64,000 nt of DNA from Skeletonema tropicum (taxonomy: Eukaryota; Bacillariophyta; Thalassiosirophyceae; Thalassiosirales; Thalassiosiraceae): assembly GCA_037178625.1 (NCBI GenBank), contig CM074146.1:806001-870000 (forward strand), given 5' to 3'. This document shows, one piece after another, positions 41,179 through 51,752 of the stretch; within the stretch, counting starts at the first letter, position 1, and every line of letters begins with the position of its first letter. The translations under genes and the position numbers were made by a program. The notes under the pieces were generated by a model. That model ran no database searches. It was given only the letters and a program-made list of their open reading frames with translations, and was not told the origin of the DNA.

Positions 41179-41859
41179 ATGGACATCCCCGTAAGTACTT
41201 GCATCATCGTCTACCTATTACATACCTCAATCACTCGTATTATTATTATGGACATCACTACGCTCCCTTCCCCCGTCGTCGAAATGACGGAGAAGCCTCG
41301 TCTCCAAATCATCGAAGAGATTTTGAAGGAAGTCATGACGCTCAAAAATCATAAACAGTTGGCCGCTGCTTCGAATGAGGATCTTATGAAAGAACTGCTC
41401 TCTCGCTTACTCAATGAGAGAGTAGTGGGGCGTGCAGTTGAATCTGAATCATCTAATGAAGCGGCATCCCATCAGCAGTTGAAAGATGCAGTCGCCGCCG
41501 CAACGAAGGAGAAGAATAAATCTACGGCGGAAAATAATACGAAGAAACCTCGCAAGCAGAAAAAGGGTGGTGGATTTATTTCACGAAAGTTGATCGCATT
41601 TGGCTCCATCATGATGTTGATATTCTCCCTCTCGTTAATTTATCAAATTGGTGTGTTGGGTGAGGGGAAAGCTCCTCCAGCTATGCCGCCGTCTTCTGCA
41701 TCAAGATATCTTCGTCAGAAGAAACATCTATCGAATAATGATAATGCAGCATCGCCCGAAACTATTATCAGTCCATTGCCAGCATCGATTGTTGTGCCGC
41801 CTCCCATCTTCTCACCGGCTGCTACTAGTAGCAATCGTGGTATGAAATTCGACAAATGA
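41179..41859 (+). CDS. small single-pass membrane protein
   Basis: A 226-aa frame. The first 23 codons may not be translated as such: ATGGACATCCCC is followed at once by GTAAGT, so a short first exon and intron ending before MDITTLPSPVVEM (41250) is possible. The body is acidic and helical (EKPRLQIIEEILKEVMTL...), then a Lys-rich cluster (KKPRKQKKGGG), a hydrophobic helix of about 22 residues (LIAFGSIMMLIFSLSLIYQIGV), and a Pro/Ser-rich tail. The charge pattern suggests the N-terminus in the cytosol. Family unknown. The Helitron-like element begins about 60 bp after the stop. Confidence 0.6.
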   Translation: MDIPVSTCIIVYLLHTSITRIIIMDITTLPSPVVEMTEKPRLQIIEEILKEVMTLKNHKQLAAASNEDLMKELLSRLLNERVVGRAVESESSNEAASHQQLKDAVAAATKEKNKSTAENNTKKPRKQKKGGGFISRKLIAFGSIMMLIFSLSLIYQIGVLGEGKAPPAMPPSSASRYLRQKKHLSNNDNAASPETIISPLPASIVVPPPIFSPAATSSNRGMKFDK

Positions 41860-41940
41860 AATGGTGCGCGCAGCGATTTGTGAGTGCATGTTGTGTATGG
41901 TGTGAAGTGCGGCGCGGGCCCTCGGGGCCTGTTTTTTTTT

Positions 41941-42126
41941 GCGCAATGTACCCGTCTATTAATTTGCTCTGCAATGCTTGTTGTTGTAACATAAATTTGT
42001 CATGATGACAAAATTATTCTGTGGATTTCGATTTGGATTTTTTTTGTAATGTATCCGTCTATAAAGTTGCTCTGCAATGCTTGTTGTTGTAACATAAATT
42101 TGTTATGATGTCAAAATTATTTTGAA
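41941..42126 (+). repeat. left-end tandem repeat with two hairpins
   Basis: Two copies of an about 103-bp unit (TAATGTATCCGTCTAT, TTGCTCTGCAATGCTTGT, AACATAAATTTGT). Each ends in one copy of the element hairpin: 41991-42020 and 42094-42123. Confidence 0.85.
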
Positions 42127-42798
42127 TATTATAGTTCATTTGAATCTTTTATGGATGCAGCATCAAGTCAAGATAGGATAGAGGCCGAAGCCGTCAAGAA
42201 TTGATGGCAAGACATTTGAATGGTTCTGTCATTGGCTACGAGTTAAATGGAGGGGAGTTTTGCTGTGCTACTCTTTAGAATATTTTAACGAGTTGGTCTC
42301 TCGCACTTATTTATTTTTTACTTCGCTACTATTTGATATTCACATGTACTTGTTCCAGCTAAGGCTTGTTACTGCATTTTTCATCAATATTGGTAGCGCT
42401 AGGCATAACTTTGATAGTTTTTCTAGATATCGACTCAGCAGTCACTTAGCGTTCGTCAGTTTTATGCCTTTGATTGGTTAGATCGGGTGTGCCGTTTTTG
42501 ATACGATGTACATTATTGTCCCTGGAATGTTAGTTTCGTTTCGGGTCTCTTTGAAGTAGTACCATTTTGGTGTATGTATTGTTGTGCCATAGTGCCTCAT
42601 TATATCTTCTTGCTTTGCCTCTCTTTCTTTCTCTATCCTTTTTGTAATAGCTATCTTTGCTCTTGTTTTGCTCTGTTGTTCTTCTATCATAAGATTTCGA
42701 AGTTGCGTTTTTGTATAGATTGGTAACTCCATTCCAAGGACAGTCTGTAAGGAGCTCCACTGGATATCCTTATTATTCTGTTTGTACATCTTGTTTGT

Positions 42799-43953
42799 TT
42801 GCTCTGGAGTGTAGCATTCCTTGGTAGGCTAGTGAGTGTGTGTTCATTATTTGTGTTAGGTGTTAGCAAGTACTCATTTCTACGTAGTTTGGAGCTTTTC
42901 ATTTCTTTCCTGCTTTTGTGTGTTTCTCGTCATCTCGCCGATGTGATACACATGTTATTTGGCGTCATTTTGTTGGGCTTTTATGTTGCTTCTCATTTCA
43001 CAGTTCTACTGTGTTCATTCTTGTTACTTGTTATGACATTTCTATATTCATCTTTAGATCTTAGCGTTCGACGACGATGTGTGAAACGTCCGATACACCG
43101 TTACAAGCTGGTGTCCATGATCATGGCTCTCAGTAACTATAATTGCAACCCAGCGGGCAGCAATTTCTGTAATGTCAATGATTTATCATGGTCTAGTTCA
43201 AATCTTCACATCTTGGGCAACATCGACGTGTCAGTATTTTTCGGTCTTGATCGTAGATCGCTAAATGTGTTCCATGTATGCGGTGGCATCTTGATTCGAA
43301 CCCAATTTGCTCGTCAGTTCGCTCTGAGGTATCGAGTGCTGGGTGACATAGCGTTTTGGCGCTTCTGGGATGTTGTTATCATGCAGTCCGGTTGGTATGT
43401 ACTAGAGGTGAAAAGATTTAATGATGTTTTCAATAAAGGTGTGTACTCTCACATTTGCTTAGTTAGGAGATTGCCTTCATCACTTTGCTCCAGCTGTTCC
43501 CAGATGATTCATCGTCGGAGATGTGTATTATGTTCTTTACATCGTGATTCTTTAAGCAGCTGTGATATTGTGTACAGCGCTATATCAGAAATTGACGTCT
43601 TTTTGCGTCATAAATACAACAAAGTAGGCATATACGGTGACAGGCCACGACGTGCTATGAGCTCTGCGGTCAAGTTCAGTAATGAACAAGTTCATCTTTT
43701 TCGGCATAAGCTTCAGTTTCTTCGTCGCATTATAGCAGTTAGAGATCCAGTAGCAGATATCCTTCTTCTTCTTTTAGATATCTACGCGTTGGCAACTTGC
43801 CTCTCTACATCTGTTCCTTTTGATTTTGATGCTCGCAATATACGTTCTGTTGCAGATCTTCTCGAGTCTCAAGTTAGGTATTTTCTGCAGTCATGTGTGC
43901 AGCCTCAAAGGATAGAAAGTCTATTTTCCGAAATTGACGAAGTTGCGCTTTAA
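42799..43953 (+). CDS. candidate open frame of the mobile element
   Basis: Open for 384 codons. The first 106 codons are strongly hydrophobic and Phe/Leu/Ser-rich and come from T-rich sequence, so translation may really begin at the ATG at 43117 (MIMALSNYNCNPAG, 278 aa). The remainder is Cys/Arg/Ser-rich with pairs such as CSSCSQ and RRCVLCSLH that might bind metal, but no known domain is recognised. No hairpin-bearing intron interrupts it. It could be a real element gene or an open stretch antisense to an unresolved gene; codon-usage analysis would be needed to choose. Confidence 0.35.
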   Translation: MLWSVAFLGRLVSVCSLFVLGVSKYSFLRSLELFISFLLLCVSRHLADVIHMLFGVILLGFYVASHFTVLLCSFLLLVMTFLYSSLDLSVRRRCVKRPIHRYKLVSMIMALSNYNCNPAGSNFCNVNDLSWSSSNLHILGNIDVSVFFGLDRRSLNVFHVCGGILIRTQFARQFALRYRVLGDIAFWRFWDVVIMQSGWYVLEVKRFNDVFNKGVYSHICLVRRLPSSLCSSCSQMIHRRRCVLCSLHRDSLSSCDIVYSAISEIDVFLRHKYNKVGIYGDRPRRAMSSAVKFSNEQVHLFRHKLQFLRRIIAVRDPVADILLLLLDIYALATCLSTSVPFDFDARNIRSVADLLESQVRYFLQSCVQPQRIESLFSEIDEVAL

Positions 43954-44009
43954 GTTAGTTCTTTGTTTTAATATTTAGCACTATAACTATTCGTAATTGT
44001 CCCTGTATT

Positions 44010-44205
44010 GTACCAGTCCTTGTTAGGCTCACACTCTTGGATCTTCTGGCACACAGTCATAGTAATTCGTTCTACGTTCGATGCTGTGATTTTCCCCATA
44101 TTGTACCAGTTCCGGTTGTTCTCATTCACTTGGATTTTCTGGCACGTAGTAATAGTAATTCGTGGTACTGTCGTTTTGAAGTTCAGTGCTGGTGGTTTTC
44201 GCTAG
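44010..44205 (-). repeat. tandem duplication of the end of element gene A
   Basis: The last codons and stop of gene A (TTNYYYYVPENPSE, stop at 44122) are repeated about 95 bp downstream as RTNYYDCVPEDPRV plus stop, followed in both by a segment encoding LVQY. The second copy is beyond the stop and therefore untranslated. Confidence 0.75.
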
Positions 44206-47200
44206 AATTGTCAAAGCTGGCAGCTCTCCTTCTTCTCCAAGTACTTCTGTGCTCCAGTCTGTACCCATCGCACTGATAAGTGTGACCTGAATGTTTAGCG
44301 TTTCTGCAAAATTGAGCATCTTATCACGTACAGTAATTGTGTCTGAGCCGTAGTTGTTTTCCCAGTCCTTCCACATCTGCCTCTCTTTCTTGTTCAAGCC
44401 GATTCTACCAACGTCTCTGCTGTACTCATTTTTTTTTCTGTTTTTTGCGTTTTTGTACGCATTATCCAATACTTCTCTCATTGTAGTAATGTCGCTTTTG
44501 TAGTCACCTAGAATCATCCCAGCCAAGTGTTCATCGTAGTACTTTTGTTCTTGTCCGTAGTTCTCATTGCCATCAACAATTACTGTAGTAAAATAGTTTT
44601 TGAGGTCCTGTACCAATGACAATTGATCTTCCTCGGATAGAGCATTCCAATTCAGTCCCAAATCCATCATTCGTTTGCTAACAAATGTCTTGTCATCCTC
44701 GTCGTTACCAGTAGTTCCCACTTCATGACTGGTAGTCACAGTAATCAACGCTTGCTCGTCGTCCACTGGATCTTCTTTCTCTTCCTCTTGTTGTTTTTCG
44801 CTGTCTTTCTCTTCCTCTTGTTGTTTTTCGCTGTCTTTCTCATCCACTGAGTCAATATTTTCCTGCGTTGCATTTGTAGGCTTTGCTTTCTTGCTTGCTC
44901 CGTCGGGTGTTTCGGCTGCCTTCCTCTTCTTCTTTTTCTTGTACTTTTCGTTGATGGCCGCTATCAAATCATTATTCTCCATCATAATACCGCCTTCATA
45001 TGTCTCTCCATCAAACATAGCATTGCAAACGTCACTTAAGTTCCTTGCTCCCTGTCCGCCAGTGATGTCTTCCAATTTCATAGGTGTTGGCTTGTCGTTT
45101 TTAGCTGATGCCTTCTTCGTACAGAACTGGTTCGAGAGAGGTGCGTCTTCTCTTTCATGAAACTCAATATCACCGAGTTCTAGCTTTGCCACTTCCAACG
45201 CGTCCTCCTGGTTTTTTGATAACACGTCACATGTCATCCTAATACGCATGGTGCCACCGAACAATAACAATAATGCTAGTTCGAGGTTCTTTGGGGTCTC
45301 GGTTCGCTTGCTGTTGAACAGTTTCGGCCATGTTCTAATATCATTTCCTCCCTTCAAGGACTGCATAGCAGAAGCGAAAGCTTTCCGAACTCTGTCATCG
45401 CTTCTTTGTTCAGATTTGGTTTCAGTCAGATACCTTTTGAATTGTTTCGGAAAGAGCTCACTGTTTTTGTTCGTGAAATGAATCTCGGCAATACTTGAGT
45501 TTAGCCCATATTTCTCGTAAATTTCCAAGAACTCGTACACCAATTGTAATCTCATCATCTCACCCAATCCATTCTTGTTGTATGTTTTCTGAACGCTTTG
45601 TTCCAATTCTTTCTTCTTCTGGAGGTTATTTCGTCCTTGCTTGTCGAAGTACGAATAGCCAATGATCTGTACCATCGCTATTGCACGTACAGTCAACAAA
45701 CCGTAGCAGCGAGCTATGGTATAGAAGTGTAAACTTGATTAGATTTGTCGCGACATAAAAATGCATTGACGACAAATTTATTCTTGGTTGCTGCTTACCT
45801 AGACATTCTTTCACAACCTTCTCTCCCATATTTGAAAGTTCCCGACTGAGCGAATCCAAGGCCTGTTGGAGTAGGTCGAGGTTGTTGTTCATGTTTGCCG
45901 CTATCATCCATTCTGTAATGAAGTGTAGGACAGTCAGGTCGATGCTCTTCTCTGAATCTGGATCGAACAACTCTGGCAAATCCAATCCCAATTTTTCAGC
46001 GAGTTTCTCGTTCAGCTTTACCATAGGTTTGTTAGTGTTGCCGTAGAATTTGTTACATAGGAGTAACGCCCGCTTCTCCCTCTCTGAGAAGCTCATGACT
46101 GTCGCATTGGCAGTTCCAATTAGTTCAGACATTGCTCTCTTCACACTCTTCGCTTCTGCATTTAGCATAGCTGTGTTTGCGTTCATCCATGCAGGCAAGT
46201 CGATCCTAGCGTCTGTGTCTTCCTCTTTGAAGTGTAGTGTGGACAGTACTCGTTTGAGAGGTTCTCCAAACGGAGATGAGTCGTTGACATAGTCGTTCAG
46301 TATGTTGTTTGATTGAAAAGCACCATCTTTCGGGTCGAGAATATCTTTGTTGGACTTCTCCTCGATTTCCTCGCCATCGCAGTAGAACGAACCGTCAGAC
46401 TTTTGTGCGATTTTGTTTTTGTCGGGTGAAAACCTGATTGCTACTTGAGAGTACCTAATAGCTAGTGTTGCTTGAGACGATGCATGTTTTTCATCTGCAA
46501 TTGTCTTACTAATGGAGAGTAGTAGCTGCCTCTCGAGTGTCTTTGCTGTAGCAAGCTCTGTTGCTTGTAATTTGGACCCGAGTACGTCGACATATATCGG
46601 AGTTTGGAAATGAGTGACCAGTGATGTACTACCAGCGTGTAGTTCTTCCAATGGGTCAACTGACTCAACGCCTATATCTTGACCTGTCAAGAAATGATCT
46701 TCCCCTCTCCTCGCAATCTTGATGGGTGAATCATGTCTGGGTTTGCATTTAAACAGAGCAGATGCACCAGTGATTACGCGATGATTGCCTTCAACGCTAG
46801 CCCAAAAGAACGACAAGGCGCTACTGAATGCATCGCGGAATATCAACATGCCATCGACCCCATCTCTGTCAGCTGCTTGAACCCTGTCTTCCTCTCCTTT
46901 TTTGAACCATCCGTTCTTTCTTGCGATACGGAGTAGTGTTTTTTGACCGTTCACTGTTGTAACATCAGCTTTAAGAGCTTCCTTGATCTCGGTACTTTCG
47001 ATCGATGCTTTGCGGATAGTTGCTATAAAATTTGTTACAGCTTCGTTCACTGCAAATGGACTCACACTCATTTTACCTGATTTGTTTACTCCATTAAGAG
47101 CAGTTTCAAAGGCCGACACAGTTTCGCTTAATTCCTGTGGATGAATTGCATTGTGACAATGAATACAAGATTGGGTTGTTAGTGACATGAACGTAATAAA

Positions 47201-47811
47201 TTTGAACTCATTACATTTTTATTTCGACTGTCCTCTTCGAGTTAGTTCAGAATAATTTTGCTGTCAACACAAATTTATTTTGAAACGACGCAGTTTTGAA
47301 CACTTACATAGCTATTGAAGTCCTTTTTGTCGAAGCCAGATTTACAACAGAAATAAGCGACCATTTTGTCGTTGCTGAATGATTTCATTTCTGTTTCTGA
47401 ATGCGTTGTAAAGGATTTTAGTAGAGTGTCAATCCTCTTGTCTTGTGGAGCTGCCTGGTTAACGTTCAGGTTGATTATGTTGCCGTCTGTAATGTTGACG
47501 AAACACAATACAACACCAAAAGCCATGTGCACTGTTGATGCTTTGGTAACGTGCGAATCGAACAGATCCTTCCTCTCCTTTTCGTTGATATCTAATGTAG
47601 CGATGTGCTCGTTGACATTCTTGCTGGGTTTGATGGACGACGCTTCCGTGTTGTTGATGGGCTTGTTTGCAGCGGTGTCGGCAACACATTCAGCAGCATC
47701 ATTTGGCGGCATGGTCGCCGTCGTTGTGGTGGCATCTTGGTTGGAATCGTCGTTTGCAGCTTTTTTTGTATTAGCTTCGACGGCGGCGGAAGCTCTTGTT
47801 GTTGTTGTCAT
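44122..47811 (-). CDS. element gene A: 1143-aa protein with OTU-like C-terminus
   Basis: Three exons, 47811-47308, 45799-47134 and 45713-44122, join in frame at GT-AG introns (GTAAGT...CCACAG and GTAAGC...CCATAG). Exon 1 encodes a Thr/Ala-rich start and a soluble domain ending KKDFNSY. Exon 2 holds DGVDGMLIFRDAF and EGNHRVITGASALFK; the EGNHR motif recalls ParB/Srx-type nucleases but is isolated. Exon 3 contains a basic KKKKKRKAAE patch, Glu/Lys/Gln repeats, and a C-terminal region (DTITVRDKMLNFAETLNIQV...) that resembles the second half of OTU protease domains, ending NYYYYV where active enzymes have a His-Tyr pair; the catalytic Cys was not found. OTU domains occur in other Helitrons, so a degenerate relic is plausible. 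Each intron carries an element hairpin. Confidence 0.7.
45741..45784 (-). repeat. element hairpin in gene A intron 2
   Basis: On the coding strand AATAAATTTGTCG, a 17-base loop, and CGCGACAAATCT. The loop is longer than in other copies, and an AATGCATTTTTATG segment lies within it. Confidence 0.7.
47194..47226 (-). repeat. diverged element hairpin in gene A intron 1
   Basis: On the coding strand AAATAAAAATGTAATGAG followed by TTCAAATTTATTACG, a weak second hairpin about 25 bases from the clear copy at 47248-47281. Confidence 0.5.
47248..47281 (-). repeat. element hairpin in gene A intron 1
   Basis: On the coding strand AAAATAAATTTGTGTTG, then ACAGCAAAATTATTCTG. It lies about 30-60 bases after the 5' splice site. 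Confidence 0.8.
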
Positions 47812-48493
47812 GATGATGTTATGTTTTTTGATGTTTTTTTTTTGTTATGTTTGCGCTTCGATATCGTAGCTGGTCGGTGCTGCGCTGTCTCGCTCTTGTG
47901 TCTGGCTGGAAGTTCGGTGATGCGATGATGTGGTGTCTTCTTGAAGTTCCTTAGAAGGAATGATGATGTCAGTTTGATCATGACACATCAGGATATTTTA
48001 CACGTAGGAATTAGTATTGTTTTTATAAGCCATTCTCAAAAAAAAAATTGTCCGATAATTTATCCGATTTACTTTGTAAGGTGTGTATTGTGTTACATTT
48101 TATCTGCAACAAGCCAATAGGGCTATTAGAGCACAGCTAGATCGCTCTGATGATGTGTTTTTCTTCACGTCTTTTGCCCATCACAGTTCTCTATATCTGT
48201 CAAGTTGACACTGATATTCTGTCCGCGTGTTCTTCTTCGTGTCATCTATTGGTGATGATGTGGTCAAATATTCTGCACGTGCACGTGTGTTCTCTGTGGT
48301 ATCTGTTGGTGATGATGTGGTCGAAGTCGATATTTTGTAAGATATTTCAACATAGGAATCAATATATGTTGCCTTGGTCTGCTTCATTTTGCTTCTGGCA
48401 GTATTTTTCGCCTTTCCTCAACAACATTGTTTTTGACCTCTCATATTTTTTTGTCAAAATATTATTCAATTCGATTACTACTCTGCCATTACT
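47812..48493. promoter_or_regulatory. divergent promoter region of element genes A and B
   Basis: Separates the start of gene A (47811, minus) from gene B (48494, plus). Contains a partial tandem repeat (GTGTTCT, then ATCT(A/G)TTGGTGATGATGTGGTC near 48225-48325) and a related sequence near 47925 (GATGATGTGGTGTC). This is the only long non-coding gap inside the element without a clear hairpin. Confidence 0.45.
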
Positions 48494-51400
48494 ATGAAAT
48501 TTGGATTTACAAACGAGCGTGCTACCTCCAGCACTTCTTCTTCTACCACCAGCCGCTCCACTCGAAAGCTTCGTAAGCGATCTCCAGCAGAGGGTGCAGA
48601 GGCCGCTCAAAGCGTCAGTCTCACCAAAGATCCGCAATCATCCGCATCAGCTCCACATCCTTCTAACTCTCCTATTGGTAAGTTTGATGTGTACAATGTT
48701 TCCTGGAAACATCTCATCATCGACAGCGCGATTCTTCGCGATATGGCCGAGTCATCTTTCGGGGGTTCCATGGATTCTGATTTCGACGATCCGTTGTCGA
48801 CGCTTCGTTCGTTGTTCGAGTCATGCTCCGAGCATGAATTGATGTATGTTAGTGCTACGATCGGTATGGAAGCCATTCGCAACGACAAGGTAGTTCTTAT
48901 CGATGAGATCATTAAGACAATGTCCACGAAGAAGCAGCTATCTTTCGGTTGCACCCAGCTGCAGTCTGGTAGCATCGTCTCTGTTTCGCCAAGAGAAAAA
49001 GTCGAGAAATGTGATGTGAAATCGTGAGTGACGTCATAACATATTTTTGTGATCATGCCAATTTTATTTTCTCCGCGATTTTTTATTAACCTCAATTATC
49101 CTTTTTCTGACAGTGCCGATCGCACGATGGCTGCCCCTCAAGTTCATTCTCGCACAACTCACTCCTCTGGTGATGTTTCATCAACACCAACTAAGAGTGA
49201 TGGTGATTTTGTCAACAATAAGGCGTCGTAAGTACTTTACTGTTTTATACGTTCCTCTCATTTATTGTGCTTGTCCCGCTAAATGTTTCGCACCATACAT
49301 CTTGTGTATCCTACAATATAAATATGTGCTCATGACAAATTTATTTCTCTTTTCTATTATGCATCGAAGTGATGGGTATGAGCCGTATTATCACGACGAG
49401 TTGACAAGCGGTCAATGGCTCCGGAAGACTCTTATTAGAAAGAGTGGCTCTAATATTGGGAAGGAATACTACAAATTTATTGCACCGACAGGTCGCATTT
49501 TTAACAGTCTCAAAGCTGCAAAGGAGTTCGACGCGTCTATCAAAAATGAGTCTTCTCATAAGCTAGCGTCTGCTGAGGATCTTCCAGAGGAAGAAGAGCC
49601 ACATAGCCCTTCGCAATTGTTGGCGGATCAAGCCAAGGACGTCATAAAGTCGATTGCTATGGTTGTACAACCTCCAATTTACTATGAAGTTGTGAATGTC
49701 AGCGTCGACGTCGATAACATGGCTTGTGATGATCTTGTGAAGAAACATGGCTTGTCCTTAATTACAACTGCGGGTAGAAACTACGAAACTAAGCCCGGTG
49801 ACGAGACAATCGATCTGCGAAACACTACATCCATTCCGTATATGACGAGTTGCGTTTTGAATGATTCTACAAAAGCTAGTTGGCACGGTACTGAGGCACT
49901 TTTTGTAGATTTCATTCAAACGATTCTTGATCATGTCGACGACGATCATGATTACTTCAGTCAAGTGACACCAGTTCTCCGTCAGTTCCTTCTCGAGAGC
50001 AGCAATTCATACAAGAGGGAATTACACACAATCCAGTGGTATTACACCTTGTTTGACTCGTTTAGCCGTATTTTTGGCGTTGATATTGGGCTAATTCTTC
50101 CTCCTGACGGGCTAAAAGATTGTGAGGTGTCGAGATTAGTGCGTTTTCCATTTTGTGTAGAATCCCGCGATGCCTTTTCGCCCGTTATTGTGTACAGGCT
50201 GTTGTTCGATCGGACTAAGATTGAGAATCGCCTTGGTGATGGTGGTTGTATTGTTGCGGGTGTATCAGTGTTTGTGTTCAGTAATCGTGAAGAGTCCTCT
50301 GAGGTAGCTTCACCTGCTGGAGGTGGTATCAGGTCACGCAGCGGCTCTGATCGTTCAGACGAACCATTAGATTACAAACTTGAGATGTTCTTTCCTGATA
50401 CAAAGCGCTTGAAATCGGGTTTTGGCAATGATAGGGGACCATCTCTATTCGACTGTTATGCCAATGGCAAATCAAGTTTCGGTGACAGATCGCATTCATC
50501 TAAAGAGGCTCTTCCAAATGAGATTGATATCAGTGACACCAAAATGTCGGCTCGAAGTTTGTTTACAACCCCCAACAATCGTCAATCTGCTAAAACTTCG
50601 AAGGAAGACTCAGACATGATCGAGAAGTTACAGGCAGAGATTGAAATGTTGAAAGAGAAGAACAATGCGACTCAGAGCACATCAACTGAGTTAATTTCGA
50701 AAGGTGAGTTACAAAAATATCAGGGAGATCAGACGAGCGAGGGTGGTGAAGTGTCTTCTGGCGTAGTCTCTCGTGGTGGATGGGGGGGCTTAGTGTCTGG
50801 CGGTAAAGAAGCTATTTTGAAAGTTGCATCTCCAGTAAAGAAGCGGAAGAGCAGTCGAGTAGCCCTGCAAGTCAGTCCTCCAATCTTCAACAGGAAAACT
50901 GGTGGACAAAGCTGCTTCATAATCTTCATGGAAATGGGTGTAGATGCATGGTGGCTCAAGTCTGAAACCATGACGTCTGTGTGCGAAACATTCTTCAAGC
51001 ACGTTCACAAGCAGAACGAAGTTGCCAGTTGCTACGTTTTCAATGAAACCACTATTAAAGCTCTCGTCTTTGGTGGTGACAACAATATTTCAAAGAAGAC
51101 ACGCAAAAATGGGGCTACCTACCCGATCTACAAGATGTGTTGCATTATGAACTTCCCAGGAAAAGGCTTTCCAGTCGAAACGCACTTGACTAAGTTTGAA
51201 TCCAACATCAAGAGCATGTTTTCCGATGCCACAGTCCCAGCGGTCATCGCTCTCGATGCGATGAAAGTATCTTCGTCCAATCTTTATAACGGCTTCTTCA
51301 ACGGGGAGTATCGTCAAGGATCCATGAAGAATGTCACTTACAAAGATGATGATGAGTTGTGTAAAGATATCAAAGCTGCATTGGAAGCTACTTTCAAAAA

Positions 51401-51587
51401 TGGCTTTGGTACAAAGACGCTTAACCAACCGCTCAATAAGCATTTAACTGACTGGGGTATCAAGCAATACTTGACTGAAATTGGATACACCTCTTTCGAT
51501 GACGTCAAAGATTGCGACAGGAATAGCATCTATCGTGGTCGCGACTTTCCGATTTGGAGTGCTATTGAGGAGGACATTGTCAATTAG
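48494..51587 (+). CDS. element gene B: 953-aa protein with MBD-like domain
   Basis: Exons 48494-49023, 49114-49227 and 49370-51587 join in frame; both junctions fall after the second base of a Ser codon (introns GTGAGT...GACAG and GTAAGT...CGAAG). The N-terminus is Ser/Arg-rich. Residues about 228-272 (GQWLRKTLIRKSGSNIGKEY, then FIAPTGRIFNSLKAA) follow the pattern of methyl-CpG-binding (MBD) folds: GW-R, R-SG, YY--P-G--F-S. A predicted coiled coil (IEKLQAEIEMLKEKNN) lies in the middle. The C-terminal 200 residues are compact and aromatic-rich but unrecognised. A DNA-binding role in the element's life cycle is plausible but inferred. The stop at 51587 could instead precede further splicing, but no fitting donor was found. 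Confidence 0.7.
49039..49071 (+). repeat. diverged element hairpin in gene B intron 1
   Basis: AACATATTTTTGTGATCATG then CCAATTTTATTTTC aligns along its whole length with the copy at 41991 (AACATAAATTTGTCATGATG then ACAAAATTATTCTG), with substitutions in both arms. Confidence 0.5.
49314..49347 (+). repeat. diverged element hairpin in gene B intron 2
   Basis: Left arm reduced (ATAAATATGTG), right arm GACAAATTTATTTC well kept. It lies about 20 bases before the 3' splice site. Confidence 0.55.
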
Positions 51588-51752
51588 TGCATGATTGATG
51601 ATTAAATTATGGCTTGGGAGTACAATCTATGCAATTGGGTGAAATGTTGCTTTGTTAACATTCTAGGATCGAATTCTATACTGACATATTCTGTTTCCCT
51701 CCTACTTTTTTCATATAATCCAATCATCTGGCTGGATCGGACTAACTACCAG
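51588..51752 (+). other. unresolved 5' end of the Rep-helicase gene
   Basis: The next certain coding exon starts at 51753 (acceptor CTACCAG) and needs one base of a codon from an upstream exon. A frame with ATG at 51611 encodes MAWEYNLCNW..., but the donor is ambiguous. No hairpin is seen here. Confidence 0.35.

Noticed and set aside
42478..42789. 103-codon minus-strand frame at the left of the element (YTKTQLRNLMIEEQQS...)
   Set aside because: Composition is plausible, but no adjoining exon could be found on that strand and it is short. Left out as a gene, though it could be an exon.
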